Source of the DNA: Actinomadura sp. NBRC 104412
GTDB taxonomy: Bacteria > Actinomycetota > Actinomycetes > Streptosporangiales > Streptosporangiaceae
DNA: 64,000 nt
Assembly (NCBI RefSeq): GCF_030269515.1
Contig: NZ_BSTM01000011.1
Coordinates: 84,625-148,624, forward strand
Direction: 5' to 3'
The notes beneath the pieces are model-generated. The model saw nothing but the letters and a program-made list of their open reading frames with translations. It was not told the DNA's origin and did no database searches. Position 1 is the stretch's first letter; every line of letters starts with the position of its first letter. Made by a program: the position numbers and the translations under genes. Below are positions 1 through 9,913 of this stretch, piece after piece.

Positions 1-1
1 G

Positions 2-211
2 AAGGGCGTCGCCAGCGCGGCCAAGCGGGTGGACCCGCTGCGCCGCCAGACCGGCCTGCCCCGCGAGGAGATCATCAAGCGGATGGTCGGGCACTTCCGC
101 GGCCGGTACGGGCTGGCGGAGGGGACGCTCGCCGACGACGAACTGCGCGCGGCCGAGAAGCTGGTGGGGGAGAAGTTCGCCACCGAGTGGTGGACCGCCC
201 GCGTCCCCTGA
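2..211 (+). CDS. C-terminal fragment, probably lipoate-protein ligase family
   Basis: The window opens inside this gene; about 69 C-terminal residues are visible and the start lies outside. The pattern KGVASAAKRVDPLR, then a helix with PREEIIKRMVGHF, then EKFATEWWTARVP at the end resembles the tail of LplA-type lipoate-protein ligases, where a KG(I/V)xSVxxRVxxL strand is followed by a helical segment and an FA-x-W motif. Such enzymes attach lipoate to E2 and GcvH proteins in the cytosol. The catalytic core is not in the window, so the family call rests on the tail alone and could be wrong. The gene converges with the DoxX gene, with only 3 bp between the two stop codons. Confidence 0.45.
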   Translation, partial: KGVASAAKRVDPLRRQTGLPREEIIKRMVGHFRGRYGLAEGTLADDELRAAEKLVGEKFATEWWTARVP

Positions 212-214
212 GTC

Positions 215-1030
215 TCAGGACGAGGCGTCGCCGCCGGTGTTCCGCTTCATCGGCTGGGTGTCGGAACGGCGCCGGCGCGACGACTTGCGCCGCCCGGCGA
301 CCAGGGTGTCGTCCTCCGTCCCCCGCGTACCCGACACGATGTCGCTGGCCAGCCGGGCGTCCTGTTGTCCCGGCGAGGACGACGATGACGAGGGACGCGC
401 GGCCGCCTCGGGCAGCGTCGGAGCCGAGCCGCCGGCGCCGCTCTTTCCGCCGCTCTTGGACGAGGACCTCTTCGGCTTCTCCAGGGCGGGGGCCGGTGCC
501 TCCTCCTCCGCCGCGCGCAGCGCGTCGACGAAGCTCTGGCCGTCGTCCTCCTCCTCGTCCCGCGTACGGCGCGAGCGCCGCAGCCCGCGTGGACGGCCGG
601 ACCCGCCGCCGTCGAGCAGGAAGTGCTGTACGGACAGGCGCCCACCGTCGCCGACGGCGAGGAGCAGGCTCGCCACGCCGAGCACCACGACCAGTTCGTA
701 GCCGTTGAGCGCGGCCGTCCCGGTCTCGTTCACCACGAACAGGCCGTTGCCCGCGTGCACGAACACCAGCGCGCCCAGCATGTCCACGAACAGCAGCGCG
801 CCGACGACCGGCAGCCCGACACCGGCGATCAGCAGCGTGCCGCCCAGCAGTTCGACGAACGTCGCGTACACGGCCGCGCCGGTGGGGAAGGGCACGCCCA
901 GCTCCTCGAACCAGCGGCCGGTCGCGGTGACGCCCACCTCGATCTTCTGCCATCCGTGCGCCACGAAGACGGCGCCGACGCCGAGGCGGGCGAGCAGGGC
1001 CACGACGTCGTACAGCGGTCGAGAGCGCAT
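215..1030 (-). CDS. DoxX family membrane protein with long charged tail
   Basis: Encodes 271 residues. Residues 1-130 carry the DoxX layout: four hydrophobic helices with VFVAHGWQKI in the first and a conserved glycine-rich second helix (VELLGGTLLIAG). DoxX proteins are small inner-membrane proteins linked to quinone or thiol redox roles, but the substrate is unknown here. The second half (about residues 140-271) is unusual: low-complexity and rich in Ser, Arg, Glu and Lys, with no hydrophobic segment, so probably a disordered cytoplasmic tail. I chose the internal ATG because a GGAAGGAG ribosome site sits just upstream; an upstream extension in the same frame lacks one and looks non-coding. 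It is divergent from the TerD-domain gene. Confidence 0.85.
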   Translation of the reverse strand: MRSRPLYDVVALLARLGVGAVFVAHGWQKIEVGVTATGRWFEELGVPFPTGAAVYATFVELLGGTLLIAGVGLPVVGALLFVDMLGALVFVHAGNGLFVVNETGTAALNGYELVVVLGVASLLLAVGDGGRLSVQHFLLDGGGSGRPRGLRRSRRTRDEEEDDGQSFVDALRAAEEEAPAPALEKPKRSSSKSGGKSGAGGSAPTLPEAAARPSSSSSSPGQQDARLASDIVSGTRGTEDDTLVAGRRKSSRRRRSDTQPMKRNTGGDASS

Positions 1031-1179
1031 GCGCTCGGCTCCTTCCACGCCCCGGCGAGGGGACCGGGGCCTGACCGTCGAGTATGACGCTCGCCGCGCG
1101 GATCGCGCGAGTCGTCCAGGTGGTGACCTGTCCGTTCGGGCCATAGGTTGGGAGTGCCGCACGATGAGGAGGAGCGTTC

Positions 1180-2604
1180 ATGTCCATGCAGAAGGGCGCC
1201 AACACACCGGTCCAGGCGACGTCCGTCAAGGTCGAGCTGGGCTGGCAGAGCGGACCCGGCGTGCCAGACGCGGACGCCTCCGCGCTGCTGCTCACCCAGG
1301 CGGGGAGGGTCCGGTCGGACGACGACTTCGTGTTCTACAACCAGCCGTCGCACCGCTCGGGCGCCGTCCGCCACGAGGGCAAGCAGCAGGGGCCGACCGT
1401 ACGGGACGTGCTGGCGGTCGACCTGAACGGCGTCGAGCCCGATATCGACCGGATCGTGATCGCGGCCTCCGCGGACGGCGGGACCTTCGGCGGCTTCCAG
1501 GGCCTCTACGTGCGGCTGCTGGACGCCGCGTCCGGCTCCGAGGTGGCGAGGTTCGACAACCCCGGCGCGACCACCGAGACCGCGTTCGTCCTGGGCGAGC
1601 TGTACCGGCGGCAGGGCGCGTGGAAGTTCCGCGCGGTCGGCCAGGGCTACGACTCGGGCCTCGCCGGGCTGGCCACCGACTTCGGCATCACCGTCGACGA
1701 TCCGTCCCCGGCGCCCGCTCCTCCCCCGCCCCCGCCCGCTTCGGCTCCGGCACCTCCGCCGCCCGCGCCGCCCGCGCCGCCCGTTCCCGAGCCGCAGTAC
1801 GCGCCACCCGGCCCGGCGCCCGTGCCGCCGCCGCCTCCCGGGCAGTACCCGCCGCCTCCCGGCCAGTACCCGCCGCCTCCCGGCCAGTACCCGCCGCCCC
1901 CTGGCCAGTACCCGCCGCCGCCCTCAGCGCCCGTCCCGCCGCCCGCCCCTCCCGCCCAGCAGCAGGGCGGCGGCGGCACGGTCTCGCTGACCAAGAGCTC
2001 GCCCTCGGTGTCGCTCACCAAGCACGGCGCCCGGGGCGGCAACATGCGGGTCAACCTCAACTGGACCGCCAGGGAGGGCGCCGCCAAGGGGCTGATGGGC
2101 AAGCTGCGCCGCGGCGTCGACCTCGACCTCGACCTGTGCTGCCTGTGGGAGCTGCGGGACGGGCGCAAGGGCATCGTCCACGCCCTCGGCGACTTCGGCG
2201 CCCTGAACCGCCCCCCGTACATCCAGCTGGACCGCGACGACCGGTCCGGCGCGGTGGCCACCGGCGAGAACCTGACGATCAACCTGGACCACACCAACGA
2301 CTTCAAGCGGATCCTGGTGTTCGCCGAGATCTACGACGGCGCCGACGACTTCCGCGGCCTGGAGTCGGTCGCCACCCTGTACCCGGTCGGCGCCCCGCCG
2401 ATCGAGATGCGCACCGGCGACTGCGTGGACGCCTCGCGCGACGTCGTCCTGGCCCTGATCGAGAACATCAACGGCGAGCTGGTGGTGCGCCGCGAGGGCC
2501 GGTACATCCTGCCGCCGCCCGGCCGCCCGCGCTGGGGCAAGATGTCGGTCGACCAGGCGTACGGCTGGAACCTGGAATGGATGGCCGCCAGGGGCAAGGA
2601 CTGA
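1180..2604 (+). CDS. Double TerD-domain protein with proline-rich linker
   Basis: Encodes 474 residues. The N-terminal part (about 1-170) starts with MQKGANTPV and has a TerD-like calcium-binding beta-sandwich ([17 protein letters not shown], with a later [19 protein letters not shown]). A Pro-rich linker (about 172-265) includes four near-perfect PPPGQYP heptads. The C-terminal part (about 270-474) is a second TerD/TerA-like domain, with [19 protein letters not shown] and [18 protein letters not shown]. TerD proteins belong to tellurite and phage stress-response systems whose mechanism is unclear. No other ter gene is nearby, so this is a lone member. The ATG has a GAGGAGGAG ribosome site. 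The two domains could bind partners held apart by the linker (inference). Confidence 0.88.
   Translation: MSMQKGANTPVQATSVKVELGWQSGPGVPDADASALLLTQAGRVRSDDDFVFYNQPSHRSGAVRHEGKQQGPTVRDVLAVDLNGVEPDIDRIVIAASADGGTFGGFQGLYVRLLDAASGSEVARFDNPGATTETAFVLGELYRRQGAWKFRAVGQGYDSGLAGLATDFGITVDDPSPAPAPPPPPPASAPAPPPPAPPAPPVPEPQYAPPGPAPVPPPPPGQYPPPPGQYPPPPGQYPPPPGQYPPPPSAPVPPPAPPAQQQGGGGTVSLTKSSPSVSLTKHGARGGNMRVNLNWTAREGAAKGLMGKLRRGVDLDLDLCCLWELRDGRKGIVHALGDFGALNRPPYIQLDRDDRSGAVATGENLTINLDHTNDFKRILVFAEIYDGADDFRGLESVATLYPVGAPPIEMRTGDCVDASRDVVLALIENINGELVVRREGRYILPPPGRPRWGKMSVDQAYGWNLEWMAARGKD
1831..1914 (+). repeat. Four 21-bp in-frame repeats encoding PPPGQYP
   Basis: Four consecutive 21-bp units differing at only a few positions lie in the linker of the double TerD-domain gene. 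Each encodes the heptad PPPGQYP. The units keep frame, so copy number can vary by slippage without breaking the gene. Confidence 0.9.
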
Positions 2605-2622
2605 CGCCCCGGCGGCTCACGG

Positions 2623-3252
2623 TCACGAGATGACGGCCTCGGCCAGCCTCTTGTCGCGGGCCGCGCGCACCAGGGCGGCGGCGAAACGGCCCAGGTCCTT
2701 GTCGGGGACCTGGTCGGCGAGCCGCTCGGGGTCGGTGGGCAGGCCCAGCCTGTCGGCCCCCTTCTGCGCCTGGGGGTCGAAGTAGGGGCGGAGCCAGGGC
2801 CACACGGTCTGCGCCTCGCGGCAGAAGATGTCGACTCCGGTCGGGCCGATGCCCTTGAACTCCTTGAGCAGGTCGGCGGCCCGGTCCTTGTCGCGTTCCG
2901 CCTCGATCGGGAGCCTGCGCAGGTCGCCGTCGTACTTGTCCTGGACGAGCTCGGCCATCTCGCCGAGCCGGGTCGCGGTGCTCTCGTCGTACCGGACGTA
3001 GTGGCCGCGGCCGAGCGCGTCCACCCGTTCCTGCCAGGTCAGCCTGCTCATGCCGCGCGGCGTGCCGCCTCCGGCCTTGAGCAGCTCCCTGGTCGCGGCC
3101 AGGGCGATACCGGCCGTGATGCGGGTGCTCATCAGGTTGGCCATCACCAGGAGCTTGAAGAGGGCGGCGGGCTGGTCCTTCAGCGGGATCCCGGCCTCCT
3201 CGGCGAAGGTGTGACCCGCCTCACGCATCAGCTTCTTCACGACGGCTTGCAT
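2623..3252 (-). CDS. HhH-type endonuclease III-like DNA repair protein
   Basis: Encodes 209 residues, mostly helical. A helix-hairpin-helix signature FKGIGPTGVDIFCREA lies near residue 140, followed by a helix with WPWLRPYFDPQAQ, as in endonuclease III/HhH-GPD relatives annotated in actinomycetes. I see no C-terminal four-cysteine iron-sulfur cluster, and the catalytic Lys/Asp pair cannot be placed with certainty, so enzymatic activity is inferred only. The ATG was chosen for its AGGGAGGTG ribosome site; an earlier in-frame start adds eight residues. It converges on the TerD-domain gene, 18 bp away. It could instead be a DNA-binding protein without glycosylase activity. Confidence 0.65.
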   Translation of the reverse strand: MQAVVKKLMREAGHTFAEEAGIPLKDQPAALFKLLVMANLMSTRITAGIALAATRELLKAGGGTPRGMSRLTWQERVDALGRGHYVRYDESTATRLGEMAELVQDKYDGDLRRLPIEAERDKDRAADLLKEFKGIGPTGVDIFCREAQTVWPWLRPYFDPQAQKGADRLGLPTDPERLADQVPDKDLGRFAAALVRAARDKRLAEAVIS

Positions 3253-3328
3253 GCAGGCACCTCCCTCTTGGGGCACCTACCCATGAAGGCCGGGATGACT
3301 CAAGCCTCGACGGACCGGCGGGCACGGC

Positions 3329-4174
3329 TCAGAGCAGGCTGAGCTGGCCCTCACCGGCCGACGGGTCGCGGTGCTTCTTCAGATGCCGCCAGCGCGGCAG
3401 ATCGTCCAGATAGGACCAGGACAGCCGGTGGTGCGGCGTCGGCCCCCGCTCCTCCAGCGCCTTCTGGTGGACCGGGGACGGGTACCCGGCCGCGTCGGCG
3501 AACCCGTACCCGGGGTACTCGCCCTCCAGCGCCGCCATGAGCCTGTCCCGGTGGACCTTGGCCAGGACGGAGGCGGCGGCCACCGTGACCGAGCGCTGGT
3601 CGGCCCTGACCTCGCAGCGGACCGGCCACCGGCCGCCGAGATAGTCGTGCGCGCCGTCCAGGATCACCAGGTCGGGCCGCACCGGCAGCGCCTCCAGGGC
3701 CCGGACGGCGGCGCGGCGCAGCGCCTCCGTCATGCCCAGCTCGTCGATCTCCTCGGGGGACGCGGCACCGATCCCGTGCCCGGCCAGCCAGCCCGGCAGC
3801 ACCTCGGCGAAACGCTCCCTGTGCGCGGCGGTGAGCAGCTTGGAGTCGGTGAGGCCGATCGTGCGGCCACCGCGTCCGGGCAGCTCGGGCGGAGGGCTCA
3901 GGTCGGTGACGGCGGCGCAGACGACCACGGGACCCGCCCAGGCGCCGCGCCCGACCTCGTCCACTCCCGCGATCAGCGGTACGGCGCGACCGCGCCGCCG
4001 CGGGCGGAGCGCCGAGCACAGCTCCTCTTCGATCGCGTATCCGGCGGCCTGCCGCCCCGCCCCCGGAACGTTCCCGTCTTGGACGTCCGAACCAGCGATG
4101 CCCTCCAAACCGTCCAGAGCGGCGAGTCCGTCCAGATGGGACGGGTCGGGGGTGGTGGTGCCGGCGTCGGTCAA
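3329..4174 (-). CDS. rnhB: Ribonuclease HII
   Basis: RNase HII cleaves the RNA strand of RNA-DNA hybrids and removes single ribonucleotides from DNA. The family hallmark [15 protein letters not shown] supplies the first Asp-Glu metal ligands. [16 protein letters not shown] and [16 protein letters not shown] supply the rest of the acidic active site. The core starts about 70 residues in, so the N terminus is longer than usual (typical length 200-250) and low in recognisable structure. The start is uncertain: I chose a TTG preceded by GGAGAA at good spacing; an upstream GTG at 4252 would add 26 residues but has no visible ribosome site. It is divergent from the AAA+ gene. Confidence 0.9.
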   Translation of the reverse strand: MTDAGTTTPDPSHLDGLAALDGLEGIAGSDVQDGNVPGAGRQAAGYAIEEELCSALRPRRRGRAVPLIAGVDEVGRGAWAGPVVVCAAVTDLSPPPELPGRGGRTIGLTDSKLLTAAHRERFAEVLPGWLAGHGIGAASPEEIDELGMTEALRRAAVRALEALPVRPDLVILDGAHDYLGGRWPVRCEVRADQRSVTVAAASVLAKVHRDRLMAALEGEYPGYGFADAAGYPSPVHQKALEERGPTPHHRLSWSYLDDLPRWRHLKKHRDPSAGEGQLSLL

Positions 4175-4314
4175 CTCGGTTCTCCACGGGGCAGGGATGC
4201 GGTACCGCTCGATGGTAGGGCCGTCCCGGGCGCGCCCTGAACGCCTTGCCACAAATCAACGAACCCTTGCCGGGGAGTCCCGTTCCGACGGTCACTGCGC
4301 TTTACTCGCCTTGT

Positions 4315-6900
4315 ATGGCTGCGTTCAGGAGATTCCGGACTCGCCCTGCGGTGGGGACCGCGGCGCGGGATCTTTTCGAGCGCGTCCGCTGGCGCTACTT
4401 CCAGATCCAGCCGGGGCTGCGGTTCCTGGCGGGCGCCCTGCTGGTCGCGCTGGTGGTCGCGGGCACCGTGCTGCTGAAGGGGCTCTCTCCGGCCGCGGTC
4501 GGCGCGGGCGCGTTCACCGTGATCGGGATCGTGGTGGTCCATCTGGTCATGCGGTCGCCGGCGGGCATGGCGGTGGTGTCGCTCCTGTTCTGCTGGCTGG
4601 TGGTGTCGGTTCCGCTGGGGGACCTGTATCCGGAACAGCCCGGTCGCCCCTTCCTGGACGCGACCCCGCTGCTCGCGTTGCTGGCCCTGCCGGTGGCGTT
4701 CGTGGCGCTGCGGCTGCGCGGGTACGCGCCGTGGCGGACCGCGTTACTCGCCTTGGGCGCGGCGGGCGTGGTGACGGCGGCCATGACGAGCCCCTTCCCG
4801 GGCCTGCACGTGGTACCGGCATGGGTGGCGGCGCTGGCCGTGCTCGGCTACCGATGGGACCAGGCCAGGCGTACCGTACCGGCCGAGGCGTACGAGACCG
4901 GGTGGGTCCAGGAGCAGTCCAGCTCCAAGGGAGAGGGCAAGGGGGAAGGCTCTGAGGAGACCGGCCGGAGGCCGACCCCGGCCCGGCCGCGCCGCCCCCC
5001 GAACCCCAACGTCGACCCGGACCCGGCGTCCAACGGAGGCGCGTCCACCGGCACGGACGGCGTCCCCGCGGCGACCCGGGCCGCGTACGAGCGGCGTGTC
5101 GCCTCCCGGGACACCGAGCCCGCCACGTCCACCACGGCGGACGGGGGCGACGACGGCGGGCAGCCCCGGATCTCCGTCGCCGAGGCGCTGGCCGAACTGG
5201 ACGCGATGATCGGCCTGGCCCCGGTGAAACGGCAGGTCAGATCGATCGCCGCCTCGATCGAGGCGGCGCATCTGCGGGCCGCGGCCGGGGTGCCGACCGA
5301 GAAGCCGATGCGGCACTTCGTGTTCGTGGGTCCGTCCGGCACCGGCAAGACCACCGTGGCCCGCGTGCTCGCCAAGATCTTTTACGCGTTCGGGCTGCTG
5401 CCGACCCCCGAGGTGGTGGAGGCGCACCGGGCCGACCTGGTCGGCGAGTTCCTCGGCGCCACCGCGATCAAGACCAACCGGCTGATCGACTCGGCGCTGG
5501 GCGGGGTGCTGTTCGTGGACGAGGCGTACGCGCTGGTCAACTCGGCCGAGGGCCAGCCGGACCGGTTCGGCAACGAGGCGGTGCAGACACTGCTGAAACG
5601 GGCCGAGGACGACCGCGACCGGCTGGTGATCATCCTGGCCGGATACGAGGCGCAGATGACCGAGTTCCTGGACTCCAATCCGGGCCTGGCCTCCCGGTTC
5701 GGCACCCGGGTGCACTTCCCGTCCTACCGTCCCCGCGAGCTGCTGAGCATCGCCGAGTACCACACGGGCCTGCGCGACGACCGGCTGGACGAGGAGGCGC
5801 GGCGGCGGCTGGTCGCCAGGTTCGAGGAGGTGGAGCGCCGCGGAATCGTCGACGAGCTGGGCAACGGCCGGTTCGTCCGGACGCTGACCGAGGCCGCCGC
5901 CCGCGCCCGCGACGTGCGGGTGGTCGGGAACGCGCCCGCCGCCGGAGGCCGCACCCCCACCGCCGAGGACCTGGTCACCGTGCGCGCCGAGGACATCGAC
6001 ACCGCCTACGCCGAGGTCACCGAGCGCTACCGCGGCTACGCCGAGACGCCCACGCTGGACGAGGCGCTGGGCTCCCTGGACGCGATGATCGGTCTCGCCC
6101 CGGTGAAACGGCAGGTCCGGGAGATCGCCGCGCAGCTCCAGGTGGCCCGGATGCGGCAGGACCAGGGCCTGGTCACCCGACCGCCCACCCGGCACTTCGT
6201 GTTCACCGGGCCGCCCGGCACCGGCAAGACCACCGTGGCCCGGGTCCTCGGCCGGATCTTCGCCGCGCTCGGCCTGCTCGCCCGTCCGTCCGTGGTGGAG
6301 TGCCAGCGCGCCGACCTGGTCGGCGAGCATCTCGGCGCCACCGCGCTCAAGACCAACAAGGTGGTCGACTCGGCGCTGGGCGGGGTGCTGTTCGTGGACG
6401 AGGCGTACTCGCTGGTCAACCCGGGCTACGGCGGCGGCGACGCGTTCGGCTCCGAGGCGGTGCAGACGCTGCTGAAACGGGCCGAGGACGACCGTGACCG
6501 GCTGGTCATCGTGCTGGCGGGCTACGAGGCCGACATGGACCGCTTCCTGTCCTCCAACCCCGGCCTGGCGTCCCGGTTCGACGTCCGGGTCGACTTCCCG
6601 TCCTACGGTCCCGACGAGCTGCTGCGGATCGCCCAGCTCATCGCCGAGGAGAGCGGGGACCGCTGGGAGGAGGCGGCGCTGGACGACCTCGCGTTGCTGT
6701 TCCAGCGGGTCTGCGGCCTGGGACGCATCGACGAGCTGGGCAACGGCCGCTTCGCCCGGTCCATCTACGAGAAGGCGTGCGCGTCGCGGGCGTTGCGCGC
6801 CGCCGAGCTGGGGTCCGCCGCGACCGCCGCCGACCTGACCGTCCTCACGGTGGACGACGTGCACGCCGCGTACTCCGAGCTCACGCACCGCCTCGGCTGA
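4315..6900 (+). CDS. Membrane-anchored tandem AAA+ ATPase (CbbX/SpoVK type)
   Basis: Encodes 861 residues. Residues 30-190 contain four or more hydrophobic helices, followed by a charged linker to about residue 280. Two AAA+ modules of the CbbX/SpoVK family follow. Each has Walker A (GPSGTGKTT near 339; GPPGTGKTT near 631), Walker B ([13 protein letters not shown] and [13 protein letters not shown]), the sensor region RDRLVI(I/V)LAGYE and an arginine-finger stretch ASRF. The two modules are near-duplicates. CbbX-type ATPases remodel protein complexes such as Rubisco, and EccA-type relatives serve type VII secretion, but neither context is present here, so the client is unknown. No clear ribosome site precedes the ATG. 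Confidence 0.85.
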   Translation: MAAFRRFRTRPAVGTAARDLFERVRWRYFQIQPGLRFLAGALLVALVVAGTVLLKGLSPAAVGAGAFTVIGIVVVHLVMRSPAGMAVVSLLFCWLVVSVPLGDLYPEQPGRPFLDATPLLALLALPVAFVALRLRGYAPWRTALLALGAAGVVTAAMTSPFPGLHVVPAWVAALAVLGYRWDQARRTVPAEAYETGWVQEQSSSKGEGKGEGSEETGRRPTPARPRRPPNPNVDPDPASNGGASTGTDGVPAATRAAYERRVASRDTEPATSTTADGGDDGGQPRISVAEALAELDAMIGLAPVKRQVRSIAASIEAAHLRAAAGVPTEKPMRHFVFVGPSGTGKTTVARVLAKIFYAFGLLPTPEVVEAHRADLVGEFLGATAIKTNRLIDSALGGVLFVDEAYALVNSAEGQPDRFGNEAVQTLLKRAEDDRDRLVIILAGYEAQMTEFLDSNPGLASRFGTRVHFPSYRPRELLSIAEYHTGLRDDRLDEEARRRLVARFEEVERRGIVDELGNGRFVRTLTEAAARARDVRVVGNAPAAGGRTPTAEDLVTVRAEDIDTAYAEVTERYRGYAETPTLDEALGSLDAMIGLAPVKRQVREIAAQLQVARMRQDQGLVTRPPTRHFVFTGPPGTGKTTVARVLGRIFAALGLLARPSVVECQRADLVGEHLGATALKTNKVVDSALGGVLFVDEAYSLVNPGYGGGDAFGSEAVQTLLKRAEDDRDRLVIVLAGYEADMDRFLSSNPGLASRFDVRVDFPSYGPDELLRIAQLIAEESGDRWEEAALDDLALLFQRVCGLGRIDELGNGRFARSIYEKACASRALRAAELGSAATAADLTVLTVDDVHAAYSELTHRLG

Positions 6901-6963
6901 AACCGGCCCTTATCGGGGCGATCGCACACCTGCCGCGCCCTCTGATCGTTTAGGGTGCGGGGC

Positions 6964-7656
6964 GTGGCTGATGAGGAGTCGACCGCCTACCACCAGCGGC
7001 CCTACACCCCGCCCCCCGGCGCCGCCGAGCTTCTGCTGATCCGGCACGGTGCGTCCGAGGCCGCCGATCCGGACCGCCCGTTCCCCTTGGTCGACGGCCA
7101 GGGCGACCCGGCGCTGGCGCGCGAGGGACGCGAACAGGCCGATCTCCTCGCCGACCGGCTCGGCAGGGAACGCGTCGACGCCATCTACGTCACCACCCTC
7201 CGCCGTACCGTCCAGACCGCCGCGCCGCTGGCGTCCCGCCTCGGCCTGGACCCCGTCGTCGAGCCGGATCTGCGCGAAGTCCACCTGGGCGAATGGGAAG
7301 GCGGCGTGTTCCGCGTCCGCGTCGCGGCGGACGACCCGGTGGCACGCCGCCTCTTCACCGAGGAACGCTGGGACGTCATCCCCGGCGCCGAGCCCATGCG
7401 ATCGTTCGAGACCCGCGTCAAGGACGCCATCGACCGCATCGCCGCCGCCCACCCCGATCAGCGGGTCGCCGTCGTCACCCACGGCGGCGTCATAGCCCAA
7501 GCCGTGGCGACGGCCACCGGATCCCGCCCGTTCGCGTTCCTGGCCCCCGACAACTGCTCCATCTCCCGCCTGGTCGTCCTGAACGGGCTGTGGTCCATCC
7601 GCGGCTACAACGACATAGCCCACCTTCCCCACAGCGCCCCCGAACCCCTCACCTGA
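6964..7656 (+). CDS. Histidine phosphatase family protein
   Basis: Encodes about 230 residues of the phosphoglycerate-mutase-like histidine phosphatase fold. The nucleophilic histidine is in LLLIRHGASEA near the N terminus and the second catalytic histidine is in VVTHGGVIAQA. TTLRRTVQTAAPLA is the usual third motif, with Arg and Thr contacting phosphate. Substrate cannot be told from sequence; relatives act on phosphosugars, acid phosphates or protein phospho-sites. The GTG start was chosen for its position after a G-rich stretch; another GTG three codons upstream is possible. It lies about 60 bp after the AAA+ gene and converges with pxpC. Confidence 0.85.
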   Translation: MADEESTAYHQRPYTPPPGAAELLLIRHGASEAADPDRPFPLVDGQGDPALAREGREQADLLADRLGRERVDAIYVTTLRRTVQTAAPLASRLGLDPVVEPDLREVHLGEWEGGVFRVRVAADDPVARRLFTEERWDVIPGAEPMRSFETRVKDAIDRIAAAHPDQRVAVVTHGGVIAQAVATATGSRPFAFLAPDNCSISRLVVLNGLWSIRGYNDIAHLPHSAPEPLT

Positions 7657-7671
7657 CCCGCCTTCCGGGCG

Positions 7672-8520
7672 CTACATGCGGAACCGGATGCGCTGGCCTG
7701 GACGGAGCTGCGCCGCCGCCGGGATGTCGCGGGTGGCGATCACGGCGATGACCGGGTAGCCGCCCGTCGTCGGATGGTCGGTGAGGAAAAGGATCGGCAG
7801 GCCATTGGGAGGGACCTGGAGCGCGCCGGTGACCATGCCCTCGCTGCTCAGCTCCCCATGGCGGGCACGGGTGAGGGTGGGGCCGTTCAGCCGGACGCCG
7901 ACCCGGTTGCTCTCCGAGGTGACCTCGTAGGGCTCGGAGGTCAGCGTGGCAAGCGACTCCGGCGTGAACCAGTCGTCGCGTGGCCCCGGGAGCAGACGCA
8001 GCTCGGGGACCTCCGGCAGGGCCGGGGAGGGGGCCACGTCCACCTGGATTTCGTCGAGCCCCGTCGTGGGGCCGATGGGGAGGCGGTCGCCGGGCGACAA
8101 CGGTGCCGGGCCGAGACCCGACAGCAGGTCCGTGGAACGGCTCCCCAGGATCGGCTCCACGGCCAGCCCCCCGCGTACGGCCAGGTAGCTGCGGAGCCCT
8201 TCGCGGGGCAGGCCCAGCTCGACGGTGTCTCCCGGATCCACGTAGCAGGGCGCGTTCATCCCGCATGAGCGCCCGCCGACGCGTACGGGCACCGGCGCCC
8301 CGGTGAGCGCGACCCACGCGCCGCCCCGGAAACGCACCGCGCCGCCGCCCAGCGTGAACTCGATCGCCGCCGTCCCCTCGGGATTGCCGACCAGGCGGTT
8401 CGCCAGGCGGAGCGCCCGCTCGTCCGCCGCCCCCGAGCGCGGCACGCCCAGGTGCGCGTGACCCGGGCGACCCAGGTCCTGGACGGTCGCGAGCGGGCCC
8501 GGCCGCACCACCTCGATCAC
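7672..8520 (-). CDS. pxpC: 5-oxoprolinase subunit C (PxpC/KipA)
   Basis: Encodes 282 residues of the biotin-dependent carboxyltransferase-like family. It shows the opening VVRPGPLATVQDLGRPGHAHLGVPRSG and internal ESNRVGVRLNGP. With PxpA and PxpB it forms the prokaryotic ATP-dependent 5-oxoprolinase, which opens pyroglutamate to glutamate. It is the last gene of the operon; its ATG overlaps the pxpB stop by 4 bp, indicating translational coupling. Despite the family name it carries no biotin role here. Confidence 0.93.
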   Translation of the reverse strand: MIEVVRPGPLATVQDLGRPGHAHLGVPRSGAADERALRLANRLVGNPEGTAAIEFTLGGGAVRFRGGAWVALTGAPVPVRVGGRSCGMNAPCYVDPGDTVELGLPREGLRSYLAVRGGLAVEPILGSRSTDLLSGLGPAPLSPGDRLPIGPTTGLDEIQVDVAPSPALPEVPELRLLPGPRDDWFTPESLATLTSEPYEVTSESNRVGVRLNGPTLTRARHGELSSEGMVTGALQVPPNGLPILFLTDHPTTGGYPVIAVIATRDIPAAAQLRPGQRIRFRM

Positions 8521-9152
8521 CGCCGGCCCGTCCCGGACACGGGGACGAAACGGACCCGCGTCCCCGGCTGGAGCAGCGACGGCGGATCACGCTTCACGTC
8601 CCACAACACCAGATCCGTCCGCCCCAGCAGCCGCCAGCCACCCGGAGACCGCGACGGATAGACCGCCGCGTACGGCCCCGCGATCGCGACCGAGCCTCCG
8701 GGGACGGCCGTGCGCGGCGAATCCCTGCGCGGAACGTGAAGACCGGGATCCAAGCCCGTCAAGTAGCCGAAACCAGGGGAGAAGCCCAGGTAGGCCACCG
8801 TGAACTCCGACCCGGCGTGCCGCGCGACGACCTCGTCCACCGGCAGGCCGGTGAGCCCCGCGACCTCATCCAGGTCCGCGCCGTCGTACACGGTCGGGAC
8901 CTCGACCGGCGCCCCCCGCCCCGCCACCTGCTCCGGCAGCGGCAGCGTCGGCAACCGCGCCGCCAGCCGATCCAGATCGCACGCCTCCGCATCCGCCACG
9001 ACCAGGACCGTGCGCTCACCCGGCACGACATCCACGACACCCGGCATCGCCGCGTCCCGGATCGCCGCGTTCAACCGGTGCGACAGCGCCAGATCGCCCG
9101 TCTCCACCAGCAGCGCCGCGTCCCCCGCCCTGCGGACCGTCAACCCCGTCAT
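8517..9152 (-). CDS. pxpB: 5-oxoprolinase subunit B (PxpB/KipI)
   Basis: Encodes 211 residues of the KipI/PxpB family, with VRRAGDAALLVETGD at the start, the central FTVAYLGFSPGFGYL segment and late VPRRDSPRTAVPGGSVAIAG. It partners PxpC as the ATP-using half of 5-oxoprolinase; Bacillus KipI is also known as a kinase inhibitor. Start and stop overlap the neighbours by 4 bp on both sides (ATGA), giving equal expression of the three subunits. Confidence 0.93.
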   Translation of the reverse strand: MTGLTVRRAGDAALLVETGDLALSHRLNAAIRDAAMPGVVDVVPGERTVLVVADAEACDLDRLAARLPTLPLPEQVAGRGAPVEVPTVYDGADLDEVAGLTGLPVDEVVARHAGSEFTVAYLGFSPGFGYLTGLDPGLHVPRRDSPRTAVPGGSVAIAGPYAAVYPSRSPGGWRLLGRTDLVLWDVKRDPPSLLQPGTRVRFVPVSGTGRR

Positions 9153-9892
9153 GCGAAGGGCTCCACCGTCACCCCCGCCTCGGCCAGCGCCGCACGCACG
9201 GCACGGGCCAGCTCCACCGCCCCCGGCGTGTCACCGTGCACGCAGATCGAACGGGCGTCCAAAGCGACCTCGCTCCCGTCCACGGCCACCACCGAACCCC
9301 GCGTCGCCATCCGCACGGCGCGCCCCACAACGGCCTCCCGATCGTGGATCACCGCCCCCGGCTCGCGCCGCGACACCAGCCTGCCCTCCGGCGTGTACGC
9401 GCGATCCGCGAAACACTCGGCCACGACCGTCAACCCGTCCGCCACCCCGAACACCGCGGACCCAGGCAACGTCAGCAACGGCAGCCCAGGATCGTACGCC
9501 CGCACCGCGTCCACGACGGCACGGGCCTGCTCCGGATCGCGCACGATGCGGTTGTAAAGCGCCCCATGCGGCTTCACGTACGCCACCCGTCCCCCTTCGG
9601 CACGGGCGATACCGTCCAGCGCCGCGAGCTGGTACAGGACCTCCGCCGTCAGCTCCTCCGCCGCCACCTCCATCTCCCGGCGACCGAAACCCGCCAGATC
9701 CCGGTACGACACCTGCGCCCCGATCGTCACCCCACGCTCCACCGCGCCCGCGCACACCCGCCGCATGATCAGCGGATCGCCGGCATGGAACCCACACGCC
9801 ACATTGGCGCTGGTGACCACATCAAGCAGCGCCGCATCGTCCCCAAGCACCCACCGCCCGAACCCCTCACCGAGATCGGCGTTGATATCCAT
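9149..9892 (-). CDS. pxpA: 5-oxoprolinase subunit A (PxpA, LamB/YcsF family)
   Basis: Encodes 247 residues of the YcsF family: MDINADLGEGFG at the N terminus (metal- and substrate-binding Asp/Asn), NVACGFHAGDP, and VKPHGALYN. It is the first gene of pxpA-pxpB-pxpC, whose products hydrolyse 5-oxoproline, a toxic by-product of glutamate and glutathione metabolism, to glutamate. Expression must start in the roughly 20 bp between this ATG and the hairpin array upstream, or inside that array, which is unusual for a promoter location. Confidence 0.93.
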   Translation of the reverse strand: MDINADLGEGFGRWVLGDDAALLDVVTSANVACGFHAGDPLIMRRVCAGAVERGVTIGAQVSYRDLAGFGRREMEVAAEELTAEVLYQLAALDGIARAEGGRVAYVKPHGALYNRIVRDPEQARAVVDAVRAYDPGLPLLTLPGSAVFGVADGLTVVAECFADRAYTPEGRLVSRREPGAVIHDREAVVGRAVRMATRGSVVAVDGSEVALDARSICVHGDTPGAVELARAVRAALAEAGVTVEPFA

Positions 9893-9913
9893 AGAACCAT
9901 TTTCGTCTTGTCA

